The notes beneath the pieces were generated by a model. That model had not been told where the DNA came from. It worked only from the letters and a program-made list of their open reading frames with translations, and ran no database searches. A DNA stretch of 44,903 bases from an uncultured Alistipes sp. (GTDB taxonomy: Bacteria; Bacteroidota; Bacteroidia; Bacteroidales; Rikenellaceae), in NCBI GenBank assembly GCA_944322375.1, contig CALUOX010000007.1, forward strand, positions 1-44,903. The letters run 5' to 3'. Below are positions 18,347 to 26,394 of the stretch, piece after piece (position 1 is the first letter of the stretch; the number at the start of each line of letters is the position of its first letter). A program made the translations under genes and the position numbers.

Positions 18347-20074
18347 ATGATGATCAGGTACGGAAAGAGTTTGGCCTTGTTGGTCCTGCTGACAGTTGCG
18401 GCATGCCGTGCGGATCTCTCCCGCCAGTCGGGCCGCGTCGTTTCAGTTACGGAAGATACGGTGGAGACGCGCCTGGCACAGAAGATCCGCGCAATCAAGC
18501 AGTCGTTCGAACGGCAGGATGTGGATCGGTCTCTGGAGCTCTCGCGGGAACTGCGCGACTCGGGTAAGATCGAAGGCGACGAGCGGGCCTATCTTTACGG
18601 ACTCGTCTATCTTGCCCAGAGCTACTATCTGTTGGACGGCAATATCGACTCCATTCTGATCTATGTCAACGAAGCCCGGGAACGGGCGCTGCAGCAGAAG
18701 GATTACTGGGCGTTGGCAACGATCCAGAATGTATTGGGATCGCATGCGCTCTTCGTAGAGATGGACTACGGCAAGGGCTTGTCGTATCTCATGGAGGGAC
18801 TCCGGTATGCGGAGCAGAGCGGAGACATCAGCCGGATCTTTCCGCTGAAAAGCAATATTGCATTGGCCTACTATTTCCGGAACGATCCCACAGGGTTGCA
18901 CTATGCACTCGACGTGTATGATCTGGGCCGGCAGTACGGAAACAAATTCATGGTCTTTACCGGGGCCGTCATATCATCATACATGTATTATGTCCTCGGC
19001 CAATACGATCAGGCGCTGGAGTATATCCGTCATGCGCTGCCGCTGGCCGGAGACTATTCCGACGAACGGGGCGTCTATTCGCTCTACGGCGACATTCTCA
19101 TGAAACTCGACCGCAGGGAGGAGGCTGCGGAGAGTTACCGCAAGGCTATATCGGAAGGCTCTGCTCGCGGGCGCTTCTCGGATGTCGATGCCTATCTGGG
19201 CTACGGAAACTATCTGAAGGAGAACGGTCGTTACGAAGAGGCGCTGAAGATCATGGAACAGGGTATTGCGGTGGCCGAAATGGATCGTCGGTCTCAGAAA
19301 CTCTATCTGCTCTATTACAATCTCTCATCGCTGTACGAATCGATGCATCGTCCGGCGGCGGCCCTGCGCTATTACAAGATGTACCATGCGCGGGCAGACA
19401 GCCTCTTCAATGTCGAGCAGGAGAAGGAGATCGCCACGCTGAAGCTCAGTTATGAAAAACAACGCTACGAAAACGAACTGGAGCTTCAGGAGTTGGCCTG
19501 GCAGAAACGGTTGCAGGTTGTGACGCTGATTCTTGTCATTGTGGGGCTGCTGGCCATCGGAGCCTTCGTTCTCTACTATCGTAGGGAGCGCGGCTACCGT
19601 CAGTTGCTGAAACTGCGTCAGGAGACGGCGGAGAAGGAGGAGTGGTATCGTTCGCAGCTGCGGCAGTACACGCCGGAGCCCGAACCCGAGCCGGAGTATC
19701 GTACGGATGTCGGTCAGGAGGACAGCAAGCTGTATGAGCTTTTCACGCAACTGCAGACGTTGATGTCCGAACAGAAGATCTACAGGCGTCCCGATCTGTC
19801 GCGGGATGCCGTGGCCAAACTGCTCTCGACAAACCGCACCTATCTCAGTGAAGCGATCTCCCGTTATACGGGATTGTCGTTCGTCTATTATGTCAATTCA
19901 TTCCGGATCGAGGCTGCTGTGCGGATTCTCTCCGATCCGAACGACGAAACCCCCATCAAGGCGCTGGTCCATGAGCTGGGGTTCCACTCCCTCTCGACTT
20001 TTTACCGTCTTTTCCAGGCTGCGAAGGGAGTTCCGCCGTCGCAGTTCCGGGAGGAGCGCAAACGACGCCCATGA
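18347..20074 (+). CDS. membrane TPR protein with C-terminal AraC-type DNA-binding domain
   Basis: A 575-residue one-piece sensor-regulator of a kind common in Bacteroidetes. Order: N-terminal hydrophobic segment ending in a lipobox-like LTVAAC (Cys about residue 20); TPR-like helical repeats to about residue 350 (for example YEEALKIMEQGIAVAEMDRR); a coiled coil; one membrane segment about residues 388-410 (VTLILVIVGLLAIGAFVLYY); an acidic linker; and an AraC helix-turn-helix domain at about 480-570 with LSRDAVAKLLSTNRTYLSEA and IKALVHELGFHSLSTFYRLF. ATG 18347 follows GGGAG at good distance; ATG 18350 is equally possible. It presumably senses something in the periplasm and controls nearby genes, perhaps the adjacent lipoprotein gene; that target is inferred. 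Confidence 0.85.
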   Translation: MMIRYGKSLALLVLLTVAACRADLSRQSGRVVSVTEDTVETRLAQKIRAIKQSFERQDVDRSLELSRELRDSGKIEGDERAYLYGLVYLAQSYYLLDGNIDSILIYVNEARERALQQKDYWALATIQNVLGSHALFVEMDYGKGLSYLMEGLRYAEQSGDISRIFPLKSNIALAYYFRNDPTGLHYALDVYDLGRQYGNKFMVFTGAVISSYMYYVLGQYDQALEYIRHALPLAGDYSDERGVYSLYGDILMKLDRREEAAESYRKAISEGSARGRFSDVDAYLGYGNYLKENGRYEEALKIMEQGIAVAEMDRRSQKLYLLYYNLSSLYESMHRPAAALRYYKMYHARADSLFNVEQEKEIATLKLSYEKQRYENELELQELAWQKRLQVVTLILVIVGLLAIGAFVLYYRRERGYRQLLKLRQETAEKEEWYRSQLRQYTPEPEPEPEYRTDVGQEDSKLYELFTQLQTLMSEQKIYRRPDLSRDAVAKLLSTNRTYLSEAISRYTGLSFVYYVNSFRIEAAVRILSDPNDETPIKALVHELGFHSLSTFYRLFQAAKGVPPSQFREERKRRP

Positions 20075-20451
20075 TGTAACAAATTGTAACCTGTGAAAGG
20101 CCGGATACAGTAAAAAGCTGTTTTTGGACCCTGTTTTTTGTCGATATCTTACGATCTGTTACCTGCTTTTTTCTCGTCTGCCAAGACATGCAGGAGAACT
20201 CTGCACCGGATAAATTTTCCCGTTTTGACAATTTGTCGGATTGAGAAAAGCCCGCTCTTGTGGAAAAGAAGGCCGATTTTTACCTTTGCCACGTCCTCAA
20301 TGATGGATCCTGGAGGTAAAAAACGAGACGCCGCTTCTCTGTCGGTTCGGGAGGAAGGAACTTTTTGGCGGATGCGGCAACTCCCGTCTTGTTTCAAATT
20401 TAAATGTCGTTTGCCTGTCCGGAGTTGAAACAGGCTCAAAATTTCGAATCA
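20075..20451. other. intergenic region carrying the promoter and long leader of the BACON lipoprotein gene
   Basis: After the regulator gene there is an AT-richer stretch (20075-20250) with no hairpin followed by a T run, then a good promoter ending at 20288, then about 155 bases of leader. The leader contains complementary GCCGC and GCGGC words but no convincing large structure. No gene seen. Confidence 0.55.
20257..20288 (+). promoter_or_regulatory. promoter of the BACON lipoprotein gene
   Basis: CTTG at 20257-20260 (near-consensus -33) and TACCTTTG at 20281-20288 (-7) with 20 bases between them. Predicted start near 20295, leaving an unusually long leader of about 157 bases. Confidence 0.7.
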
Positions 20452-22188
20452 ATGAAGAGACTCTACGTTTACTGCCTGTTGGCAATCGCAGGCGTATTAT
20501 TGTCGGCCGGATGCAAGGATGATCCGGAAGCGGAACCGGCAACATTGGAGGTCAGCTGTTCGGAGGAGACGGCTATCCCTTATGAAGGCGGGGACGTCAA
20601 AATTATCATAGAGACCAACACGTCGTGGAGTGCCGTCCAGCCGCAGGAGGACGACTGGTACACCTTGACTCCGACATCCGGTACGGGCAATGCCGAGATT
20701 AAGGTGACGGCTTTAACCAATACCGCAAACGATGCCCGTACCGGCAAGGTGACGATTCAGGCCGGCACGCTGGAGCAGAGTGTGGAGTTCTCGCAGTTGG
20801 GCCGTGCGTCCGTTCCGCCCGCAGCTGCCGGAACGATTGAAGGCAAGACGGAGGGTTCCCGTGGCGAGACGATCACCCTGACGATTGCCACGATCGAAGG
20901 CGCTACGTCGTACCGCTGGTACAAGGACGGTGTGGAGATCCAGACAAGCGAGGCGCAGACGCTGGACGTTACCGAGAGCGGTAAATACAAGGTCGCAGGT
21001 CTGAATGCCGCCGGTCTGGGCGAGGCAAGTCCCGAAAAGGAGGTGAAGTTTGACAACACCAAGTTCCTCTTTACGGAGGGAACGGCAACCTACGAAGGTG
21101 GCGATTTCAATTATGAATATCATGTCCGGTTGACATCGCCGACCGCCACGGGTGGAGAGGTAGGTGTACTCCTTGTCTTTTGCGAGGAGGAGCCTGAAAC
21201 GTGCGATGATCCTGCAACGACCTCGATTACGCTTCCGGCCCGCGAGTATCTGGTTACGCAGCCTCTGTATAATAATTATACGGCAGTCGGAGTTGTGGAA
21301 CCGTCTACATCATACACGACCTTCTCCTACTTCTTTGCAACGGAAAACGGGGAATATGTTGACAGTGAGTACCTCTATTTCCGTGAGACGGGCGGTTTCG
21401 AAGCCAACAAGGACAATTGGGCGTATGATTTCGCCAAGGTGAAGGTCGAATACGATGCTGCGACCAAGATCTACAAGATCAGCGGCAATGTGCCCTGCTA
21501 TACGACGAGGATGGAAGACGGCTGGGAAGTAGAGGATGAGGCCGGCTATTATGAATTCAGCTACGAAGGCCCGCTGTCGTTCAAAAATAACTGGAGAGAG
21601 TATAATGTCTTCTACTATACGCAGGACAATCTGGATGAAGACTTTGATTTGGGTACACTTGAATACTCCCCAGGCTTGGTTTACAAGGGAAAGGTTGATG
21701 AATCAGAAGGTGATGGACATTGCTGGCAGCTTGAATTATGGCAGAATCCATTGGAGGCGGATGTTGAGAGTTGGGATATTCGCGTGGACTTCTATACGCC
21801 GGCAGCCAATGGTGCAGCAGCTCCTTATGGTACATATACCGTGGCTGAAGAACCGCGCAAGGGAGTTGCAATGACAGCTGACCGCGGTTATTATCTTAAA
21901 CCCGATTATTTTGGTTTGAAACTTCAGTATTGGTCTCTGACGGGGAATTCGGCTATCGGAGGTCCGGGTTATAACTTCTTTGTCCTTGGACAGCCGAACG
22001 ATCAGTCAAAGGTTACGATAGAGGACAATGGCTCGGGTGGCTACAAGATTGAAGTCGTGATGTTCGACTCCAAGGGGCACAAAATTACGGCAAAGTATAA
22101 CGGAGCCTTGTCGATTGTTGATGAGTCGGAGTCTTCGACTACCACCAGTCGTACGATGTCGGTCCGGGCAATGAAGGCGGCCCGTTGA
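20452..22188 (+). CDS. lipoprotein with BACON-like and Ig-like domains
   Basis: A 578-residue secreted lipoprotein: signal peptide MKRLYVYCLLAIAGVLLSAG with lipobox LSAGC, then a charged linker. Residues about 30-120 resemble a BACON domain (ETNTSWSAVQPQEDDWYTLT, then SGTGNAEIKVTALTNTAND and GKVTIQAG). Next is an Ig-like segment (TLTIATIEGATSYRWYKDG). The C-terminal two thirds are rich in aromatic and acidic residues and I do not recognise the family. BACON domains usually occur in surface or periplasmic glycan- or mucin-related proteins. ATG 20452 is preferred over an upstream extension because it starts the signal peptide. The 3' part of the gene is visibly AT-richer than the 5' part. A terminator follows. 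Confidence 0.8.
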   Translation: MKRLYVYCLLAIAGVLLSAGCKDDPEAEPATLEVSCSEETAIPYEGGDVKIIIETNTSWSAVQPQEDDWYTLTPTSGTGNAEIKVTALTNTANDARTGKVTIQAGTLEQSVEFSQLGRASVPPAAAGTIEGKTEGSRGETITLTIATIEGATSYRWYKDGVEIQTSEAQTLDVTESGKYKVAGLNAAGLGEASPEKEVKFDNTKFLFTEGTATYEGGDFNYEYHVRLTSPTATGGEVGVLLVFCEEEPETCDDPATTSITLPAREYLVTQPLYNNYTAVGVVEPSTSYTTFSYFFATENGEYVDSEYLYFRETGGFEANKDNWAYDFAKVKVEYDAATKIYKISGNVPCYTTRMEDGWEVEDEAGYYEFSYEGPLSFKNNWREYNVFYYTQDNLDEDFDLGTLEYSPGLVYKGKVDESEGDGHCWQLELWQNPLEADVESWDIRVDFYTPAANGAAAPYGTYTVAEEPRKGVAMTADRGYYLKPDYFGLKLQYWSLTGNSAIGGPGYNFFVLGQPNDQSKVTIEDNGSGGYKIEVVMFDSKGHKITAKYNGALSIVDESESSTTTSRTMSVRAMKAAR

Positions 22189-22239
22189 GGCAATTGATCT
22201 GTAGTTTGGAGCCGGATGGAAGAATCCGGCGCCTTCTGA

Positions 22240-22276
22240 AAAAATATTCCGCGAACATTCGCGGAATATTTTTTTG
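22240..22276 (+). terminator. terminator of the BACON lipoprotein gene
   Basis: Stem of about 15 pairs, 22240-22254 with 22259-22273 (AATATTCCGCGA and its complement), tetraloop ACAT, and T run 22269-22275. A smaller stem, GCCGGAT/ATCCGGC (22211-22217/22224-22230), precedes it. Confidence 0.85.
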
Positions 22277-22302
22277 TTTGATCCGGGATTGTGTTACTTT
22301 TG
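22273..22302 (+). promoter_or_regulatory. promoter of recO
   Basis: TTTG at 22273-22276 and TACTTTTG at 22295-22302, 18 bases apart. The -33 box is formed by the end of the preceding terminator's T run, so termination and initiation signals overlap. Start near 22309 gives a leader of about 126 bases. Confidence 0.65.
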
Positions 22303-22369
22303 TCGTGAAACTCCGGCGCATGTGGAAACAGATGCAGACAATCTGCTCCGTAGGCAATTATTCCGCCCG

Positions 22370-22399
22370 TCCGTTCGTTCTGTTCAGGAACCGAACGGA
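22370..22399 (+). promoter_or_regulatory. hairpin in the recO leader
   Basis: TCCGTTCG (22370-22377) pairs perfectly with CGAACGGA (22392-22399), extended inside by TTC/GAA with one bulged C, around loop TGTTCAG. No T run follows, so it is not a terminator. Role unknown. Confidence 0.5.
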
Positions 22400-22434
22400 G
22401 AGGTGTTGCGCCGGTCGGGTCAAGGCAAACGGAA

Positions 22435-23160
22435 ATGAAGAGTTACAAGGCACGGGGAATCGTTCTGCATACCCTCAAGTACGGCGACTCATCGATGGTC
22501 GCCTACCTGCTTACCGACCTCTTCGGGCGTCAGAACTACATGGTGCAGGGGGTGCGGTCGGCCCGGGGGCACGGATCGAAACTGGCGCTTTTCCAACCGA
22601 TGTTTGCCGTGGAGTTCGAGGGTCTGGAGTCGCCGCGCATGCAGCTGCACCGGTTCCGCGAGGTGCACAACGGACTCGTCCTTCAGTCGATGCCGTTCGA
22701 CGTGCGCAAATCGACGATTGCCCTCTTCATGGCCGAGGTGTTGTACCGGCTGGTCAAGGAGTCCGAGCCCAATGCTCCGTTGTTCGACTTCGTATGGCGC
22801 TCGGTATCGGCGCTGGATGCCCTGCAGGAGGGGGTTGCAAACTTCCATCTGTGGTTTCTGTCGAATCTGAGCCGCTATCTGGGGTTCTCGCCCGGGAACT
22901 CCTATCTGCCGGGTGCCTGGTTCGATATTCGCGAAGGGGTCTATACCCCCGTGCATCCCGCGCACGAAGCGGTGCTGTCGTGTGACGATGCCCGGATCCT
23001 GCATCAACTCCTTGCCTGCGACGTCGATGCACTCGCCGGCATCGGGCTGAACCGGCATCAGCGTGTAAACTATCTGAATGCCCTGCTGGTCTTTTACGGC
23101 TATCATCTCGATGCCATTCACGCCGTGCAGTCGGTAAGAATCTTGCAGGAGGTATTTTGA
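22435..23160 (+). CDS. recO: DNA repair protein RecO
   Basis: RecO is the recombination mediator that loads RecA with RecF/RecR onto SSB-coated single-stranded DNA. The 241-residue protein begins MKSYKARGIVLHTLKYGDSS with the N-terminal OB-fold (YLLTDLFGRQNYMVQGVRSA) and continues with the helical RecO C-terminal domain (FHLWFLSNLSRYLGFSPGNS). The length is normal for Bacteroidetes; the zinc-binding cysteines of some RecO proteins are not evident. It is followed after 42 bases by a small secreted-protein gene, possibly in the same transcript. Confidence 0.9.
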   Translation: MKSYKARGIVLHTLKYGDSSMVAYLLTDLFGRQNYMVQGVRSARGHGSKLALFQPMFAVEFEGLESPRMQLHRFREVHNGLVLQSMPFDVRKSTIALFMAEVLYRLVKESEPNAPLFDFVWRSVSALDALQEGVANFHLWFLSNLSRYLGFSPGNSYLPGAWFDIREGVYTPVHPAHEAVLSCDDARILHQLLACDVDALAGIGLNRHQRVNYLNALLVFYGYHLDAIHAVQSVRILQEVF

Positions 23161-23202
23161 TCGGCAATAGAGTCGGAAACAAAAACAGGAAAGGATACGG
23201 AT

Positions 23203-23688
23203 ATGAAGAGCAGATTTTTTATTCTCACGCTTCTCTTTGTGGGAGCGGCTGTTGCGGGTTGGTCGCAGGAGACGAAGGTAACCGAAGCCTCGATAGAGCG
23301 GGAGATCCGGAAGGAGGCCCGCAAAACGTCTGTCGAACGGGCTGAAGAGCATTTGGACAAGGAGTTGCAGGAGCTGCTGCAGCGGATTCCCGATTCGATG
23401 CGTGCGGAGCGGATGCTCCCCGGAACGGTCATCATCGACGGTCGGGTTTACGAGCCCATCCCGATGAAACATCCGCAGGCCTCGATCTGGTACATGCCGC
23501 GGCAGAAGCTCTCGAAGCCCGAGGAGGAGAACAACATCATCCACCGTCTCACTATCGGATGGTTCACCATTTCGAACGGCCAGGCGGTCAACTGGGAATC
23601 CGGACGTGTGGTGTGGGGCTTCGGCAGCATCTATCCGGGCAGTTATCTCGATGCCCGGACGCTCTCAATGCCCTTGCCGCGACGTTGA
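23203..23688 (+). CDS. small secreted protein of unknown function
   Basis: I do not recognise this 161-residue protein. It has a clear signal peptide (MKSRFFILTLLFVGAAVAGWSQ), an amphipathic charged helix at about residues 26-60 (many E, K, R), and a compact C-terminal part (IIDGRVYEPIPMKHPQASIW, later WGFGSIYPGSYLDARTLSMP). There is no lipobox. The gene begins 42 bases after recO and is followed by a strong terminator, so it is probably real and perhaps cotranscribed with recO. A periplasmic or surface location is inferred. Confidence 0.7.
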   Translation: MKSRFFILTLLFVGAAVAGWSQETKVTEASIEREIRKEARKTSVERAEEHLDKELQELLQRIPDSMRAERMLPGTVIIDGRVYEPIPMKHPQASIWYMPRQKLSKPEEENNIIHRLTIGWFTISNGQAVNWESGRVVWGFGSIYPGSYLDARTLSMPLPRR

Positions 23689-23730
23689 CGGCCCGTTGGT
23701 CGTTCCGGCACGACATGACGGAGAGGCGTG

Positions 23731-23770
23731 CACTCCCGACTCAAGAAACGATTGAGTCGGGAGTGTGTTT
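23731..23770 (+). terminator. terminator of the recO unit
   Basis: Perfect 14-base stem CACTCCCGACTCAA (23731-23744) with its complement at 23752-23765, loop of 7, then TGTTTT. Confidence 0.85.
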
Positions 23771-23959
23771 TGCTGTTGTCCCGGGAGGCGATGCGGGGTG
23801 TACGGGCCCTCTTTTCGGGTCTTGTCGGTGCGTCGGTCCCGATGATCGGCTGAGGAAAATTTGTCATGCCGCGATCAATTTTTGGGTATTTACACGTAGT
23901 GGGATCCCCGAATGTTTTCCGATCTTTGTCCTGTCATACAACTAACACCAAACCAACGC

Positions 23960-25042
23960 ATGAACAGGAACTTTCTTGTGCCGGTCGCCGCGATCGTCTG
24001 CATGTCGATCTTCCCCTGCAGGGCGCAGCTTCCGGTCGGCGATTCCCTCGCGCGGGAATCCTCGGTGTCGAATGCGGCTGTCGTCGCCCGAACATCCGAA
24101 AAGAAGAATTTACGGTCCGCCTCGTGGTTGCCCGACATCTCGGGGTATCTGCAGGTGGGATATGAGTGGAGCGAGGCTGCATCGACCTTCTTCATCAAGC
24201 GTGCACGGCTCGATCTGCAGGGTGATCTCTCGCCCCGAATCGACTATCGGCTGCAGCTGGAGTTCGCCTCGCCGAAGATCGTCGATATCTATTTCCGATT
24301 CAAACCCCTGCGGGCGCTCAACGTGCAGATCGGACAGTTCAAGGTCCCCTTCACGATCGAAAATACGCATTACGTACCGCTCAAGTTCGAATTCATCGAA
24401 TATTCGATGGCCGTATCACGTCTGATGGGCTTCGAGGATGTCAGCGGCATCAAGGCAACGGGGCGGGATCTGGGAATGCAGCTTTACGGCGGGTTCCTCC
24501 ATCGGGACGGATATGATATTCTCAGTTACAACCTCGGCATCTTCAACGGTGAGGGGATCAACACCAGGGACAAGAACAAAAGCAAGGACGTCGTTGCCCG
24601 GGTGATGGTGCGGCCGATTTCTGCGCTGACCCTTGCCGGATACGGTTATTGGGGCGAGACGGGCGAACGTTATGCCGAGCGGCAGCGTTATGGCGGCGGC
24701 ATCTGTTACGACGACGGGCGGTGGATCGCCCGCGGCGAGTACATAAGCGGCACGACCGGCTTTTTCGAGGAGCCGACGGGTCGTTATGGAACCTTCGACA
24801 GCAGCGGCTATTATCTGATGGCGGCATGTTGGGTTACGTCCGAATGGCTGCCGGCCGTGCGGTTCGAGCAGTTTGAGGGTGTGTCGGGAGAGTCGGCGGC
24901 ACGGCAGACGAATTACACGGCAGGGGTCACCTATCGGCCTTTCAAGCAGCTTCGCTGCCAGCTGAATTACACCTACGAACAGTATGGAGGCCCGAATCCC
25001 GACCGTAATGTCATAAAGGCAATGCTTACGGGCATTTTTTAG
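23960..25042 (+). CDS. outer-membrane porin of the phosphate-selective (OprO/OprP) type
   Basis: A 360-residue outer-membrane beta-barrel with a signal peptide (MNRNFLVPVAAIVCMSIFPCRAQ). Family features are FIKRARLDLQGDLSPRIDYR, the LQLEFASPKIVDIYFRFKPL strand pair, VQIGQFKVPFTIENTHYVPL, and strands of alternating polar and hydrophobic residues to a C-terminal phenylalanine (LTGIF), as outer-membrane insertion requires. Such porins admit phosphate or other anions; selectivity cannot be told here. It is a little shorter than Pseudomonas OprO/OprP. GATCTTTG at 23921-23928 is a weak -7 candidate. The gene stands alone before a perfect palindromic terminator. Confidence 0.85.
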   Translation: MNRNFLVPVAAIVCMSIFPCRAQLPVGDSLARESSVSNAAVVARTSEKKNLRSASWLPDISGYLQVGYEWSEAASTFFIKRARLDLQGDLSPRIDYRLQLEFASPKIVDIYFRFKPLRALNVQIGQFKVPFTIENTHYVPLKFEFIEYSMAVSRLMGFEDVSGIKATGRDLGMQLYGGFLHRDGYDILSYNLGIFNGEGINTRDKNKSKDVVARVMVRPISALTLAGYGYWGETGERYAERQRYGGGICYDDGRWIARGEYISGTTGFFEEPTGRYGTFDSSGYYLMAACWVTSEWLPAVRFEQFEGVSGESAARQTNYTAGVTYRPFKQLRCQLNYTYEQYGGPNPDRNVIKAMLTGIF

Positions 25043-25060
25043 ATAAATCAACATCCACAT

Positions 25061-25099
25061 AACAAGATCAGGCGGCAATTGCCGCCTGATCTTGTTTAT
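25061..25099 (+). terminator. terminator after the porin gene
   Basis: A perfect 36-base palindrome, two 18-base arms (25061-25078 and 25079-25096) centred on AATT with core GATCAGGCGGCAA, ending in TTT. It should work on both strands. Confidence 0.8.
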
Positions 25100-25195
25100 A
25101 TCCGCCAATAAAACATCCAATACTTGCATAATAATAAATTAATCACTATATTATATTGATATTGCGCCAACAAGCCTGAACCAGATTACAATAAC

Positions 25196-25220
25196 AATCG
25201 TTGCAGCGACTGCAACGATT
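25196..25220. promoter_or_regulatory. 11-base perfect inverted repeat before the lipoprotein pseudogene
   Basis: AATCGTTGCAG (25196-25206) and CTGCAACGATT (25210-25220) separated by CGA, 43 bases before the ATG at 25264. No T run follows. It could be an operator or a leader hairpin. Confidence 0.5.
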
Positions 25221-25263
25221 CGAACCTCATAACTTCACCAACCTAAAACCACTCATCTGTCCC

Positions 25264-26321
25264 ATGCTGAAAAAAAGTACATCCATCCTCTTCTCCCTGC
25301 TCCTTTTTATCGGATGCGGCAAAAACGCAGAGCGTCGAGATTACTTCAAAGAGTATAACATAACAAGTCGCTCTTATGATACGGAGTTGTACGGAAAGTT
25401 TCCATACTTGCTGACGGTCGATACACTGTTGATCTCCATCGCATCCGAAGGCTTGGGAGGACGAATCGGCCGTATCTACTCAACCGGAGACAAACTGCAG
25501 GAGATCGGAGCCTTCGGACGCATCGGGCGGGGACCGCGCGAATTCGTTCAGGTGGAACCGACCGCTACAGCCGGCTCACGATTTCTGCTCCGCAATTGTA
25601 ATTGTTTCGAGGTTGCCATGATGGAAGTTGTGAAAACGAACGACTCCATTCACGTCGAAGAGATCGACCGCATGAAATACAAACGGTACAGCATGACGAT
25701 ATTAATTGGGAACCCGCACGTATTGCATTGGTCGGGGAGAATCGGATCGTCGCGGTCACTTATGGAGGCAAGGGAGCCTTCTTTTCACTCTACGATGCAA
25801 AAATGACTCCGCTGGGGACGTTCGGGGATCCTCTTATCGACGAGGAGATCTCTGCTTTTGAAAGACGACGTTGCCTGCAAGGTTCGATGGCCGTCGATGG
25901 AAACGATTTCTGTTATGTGGCGGGTGATATTCCCCGAATTGCATATTACAGCATAATAGACGGCTCGCCAAAAGAACTCTGGCGCGACACGTTTTACGAC
26001 TCTTACTACAGTGTAGAAGGGAAACAGGTTCGTTACAGTCAAACCGGGACTGTCGGTCTCACGCACCGTGTCGTCATGGGCGGAGACTATATCTACATTC
26101 TGTTTCTGGATGTTCCGATCGCAAAGGCAAACATCCGCAATATAGAGACTTTTGCCGCAGATATTGTCTTCGTTTACGACCGCAAGGGTCATAAAGTCGC
26201 ACAACTGAATCTCGACAAACGAATTTATTCCCTTGCGCTTTCAACCGCCCAAAACCGGCTGTACGGCATCATTTATCCCGAAAACAAGGTCATCTCCTTC
26301 GATCTCCCCGAATTCGATTGA
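25264..26321 (+). pseudogene. TolB-like (BF3164-type) propeller lipoprotein, frameshifted
   Basis: Two frames together encode one lipoprotein of about 352 residues. The first (from ATG 25264) has a signal peptide and lipobox (LLLFIGC) and the family element GAFGRIGRGPREF; it makes sense to about residue 143 (MKYKRYSM, near 25695) and then turns into unlikely sequence. The frame one base earlier resumes at DDINWEPARIALVGENRIVA near 25695 and runs to 26321 with propeller-like GSMAVDGNDFCYVAGDIPRI and a normal C-terminus. Loss of one base, or gain of two, near 25695 explains this. No slippery heptamer is seen, so programmed shifting is unlikely; a sequencing error is possible. Related proteins are secreted six-bladed propellers of unknown function. 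Confidence 0.8.
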
Positions 26322-26343
26322 ACACGGCACCTCTGAAAAGAAG

Positions 26344-26376
26344 AAGCGGGCGGTTTTCAAAACCGCCCGCTTTCTT
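26344..26376. terminator. bidirectional terminator between convergent genes
   Basis: AAGCGGGCGGTTTT and its complement (26344-26357 and 26359-26372) flank one central base; T-rich on the plus side and A-rich on the other. It separates the lipoprotein pseudogene (+) from the minus-strand operon. Confidence 0.85.
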
Positions 26377-26394
26377 TCGTCTCATCCGTAACAC

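Noticed and set aside
25690-25700. Programmed -1 frameshifting in the lipoprotein gene.
   Set aside because: No slippery heptamer and no stimulatory structure are visible, so a simple mutation or base-calling error is more likely.
25602-26321. A separate gene starting at 25602.
   Set aside because: Its first 35 residues are nonsense-like; the meaningful part is the second half of the frameshifted lipoprotein gene.
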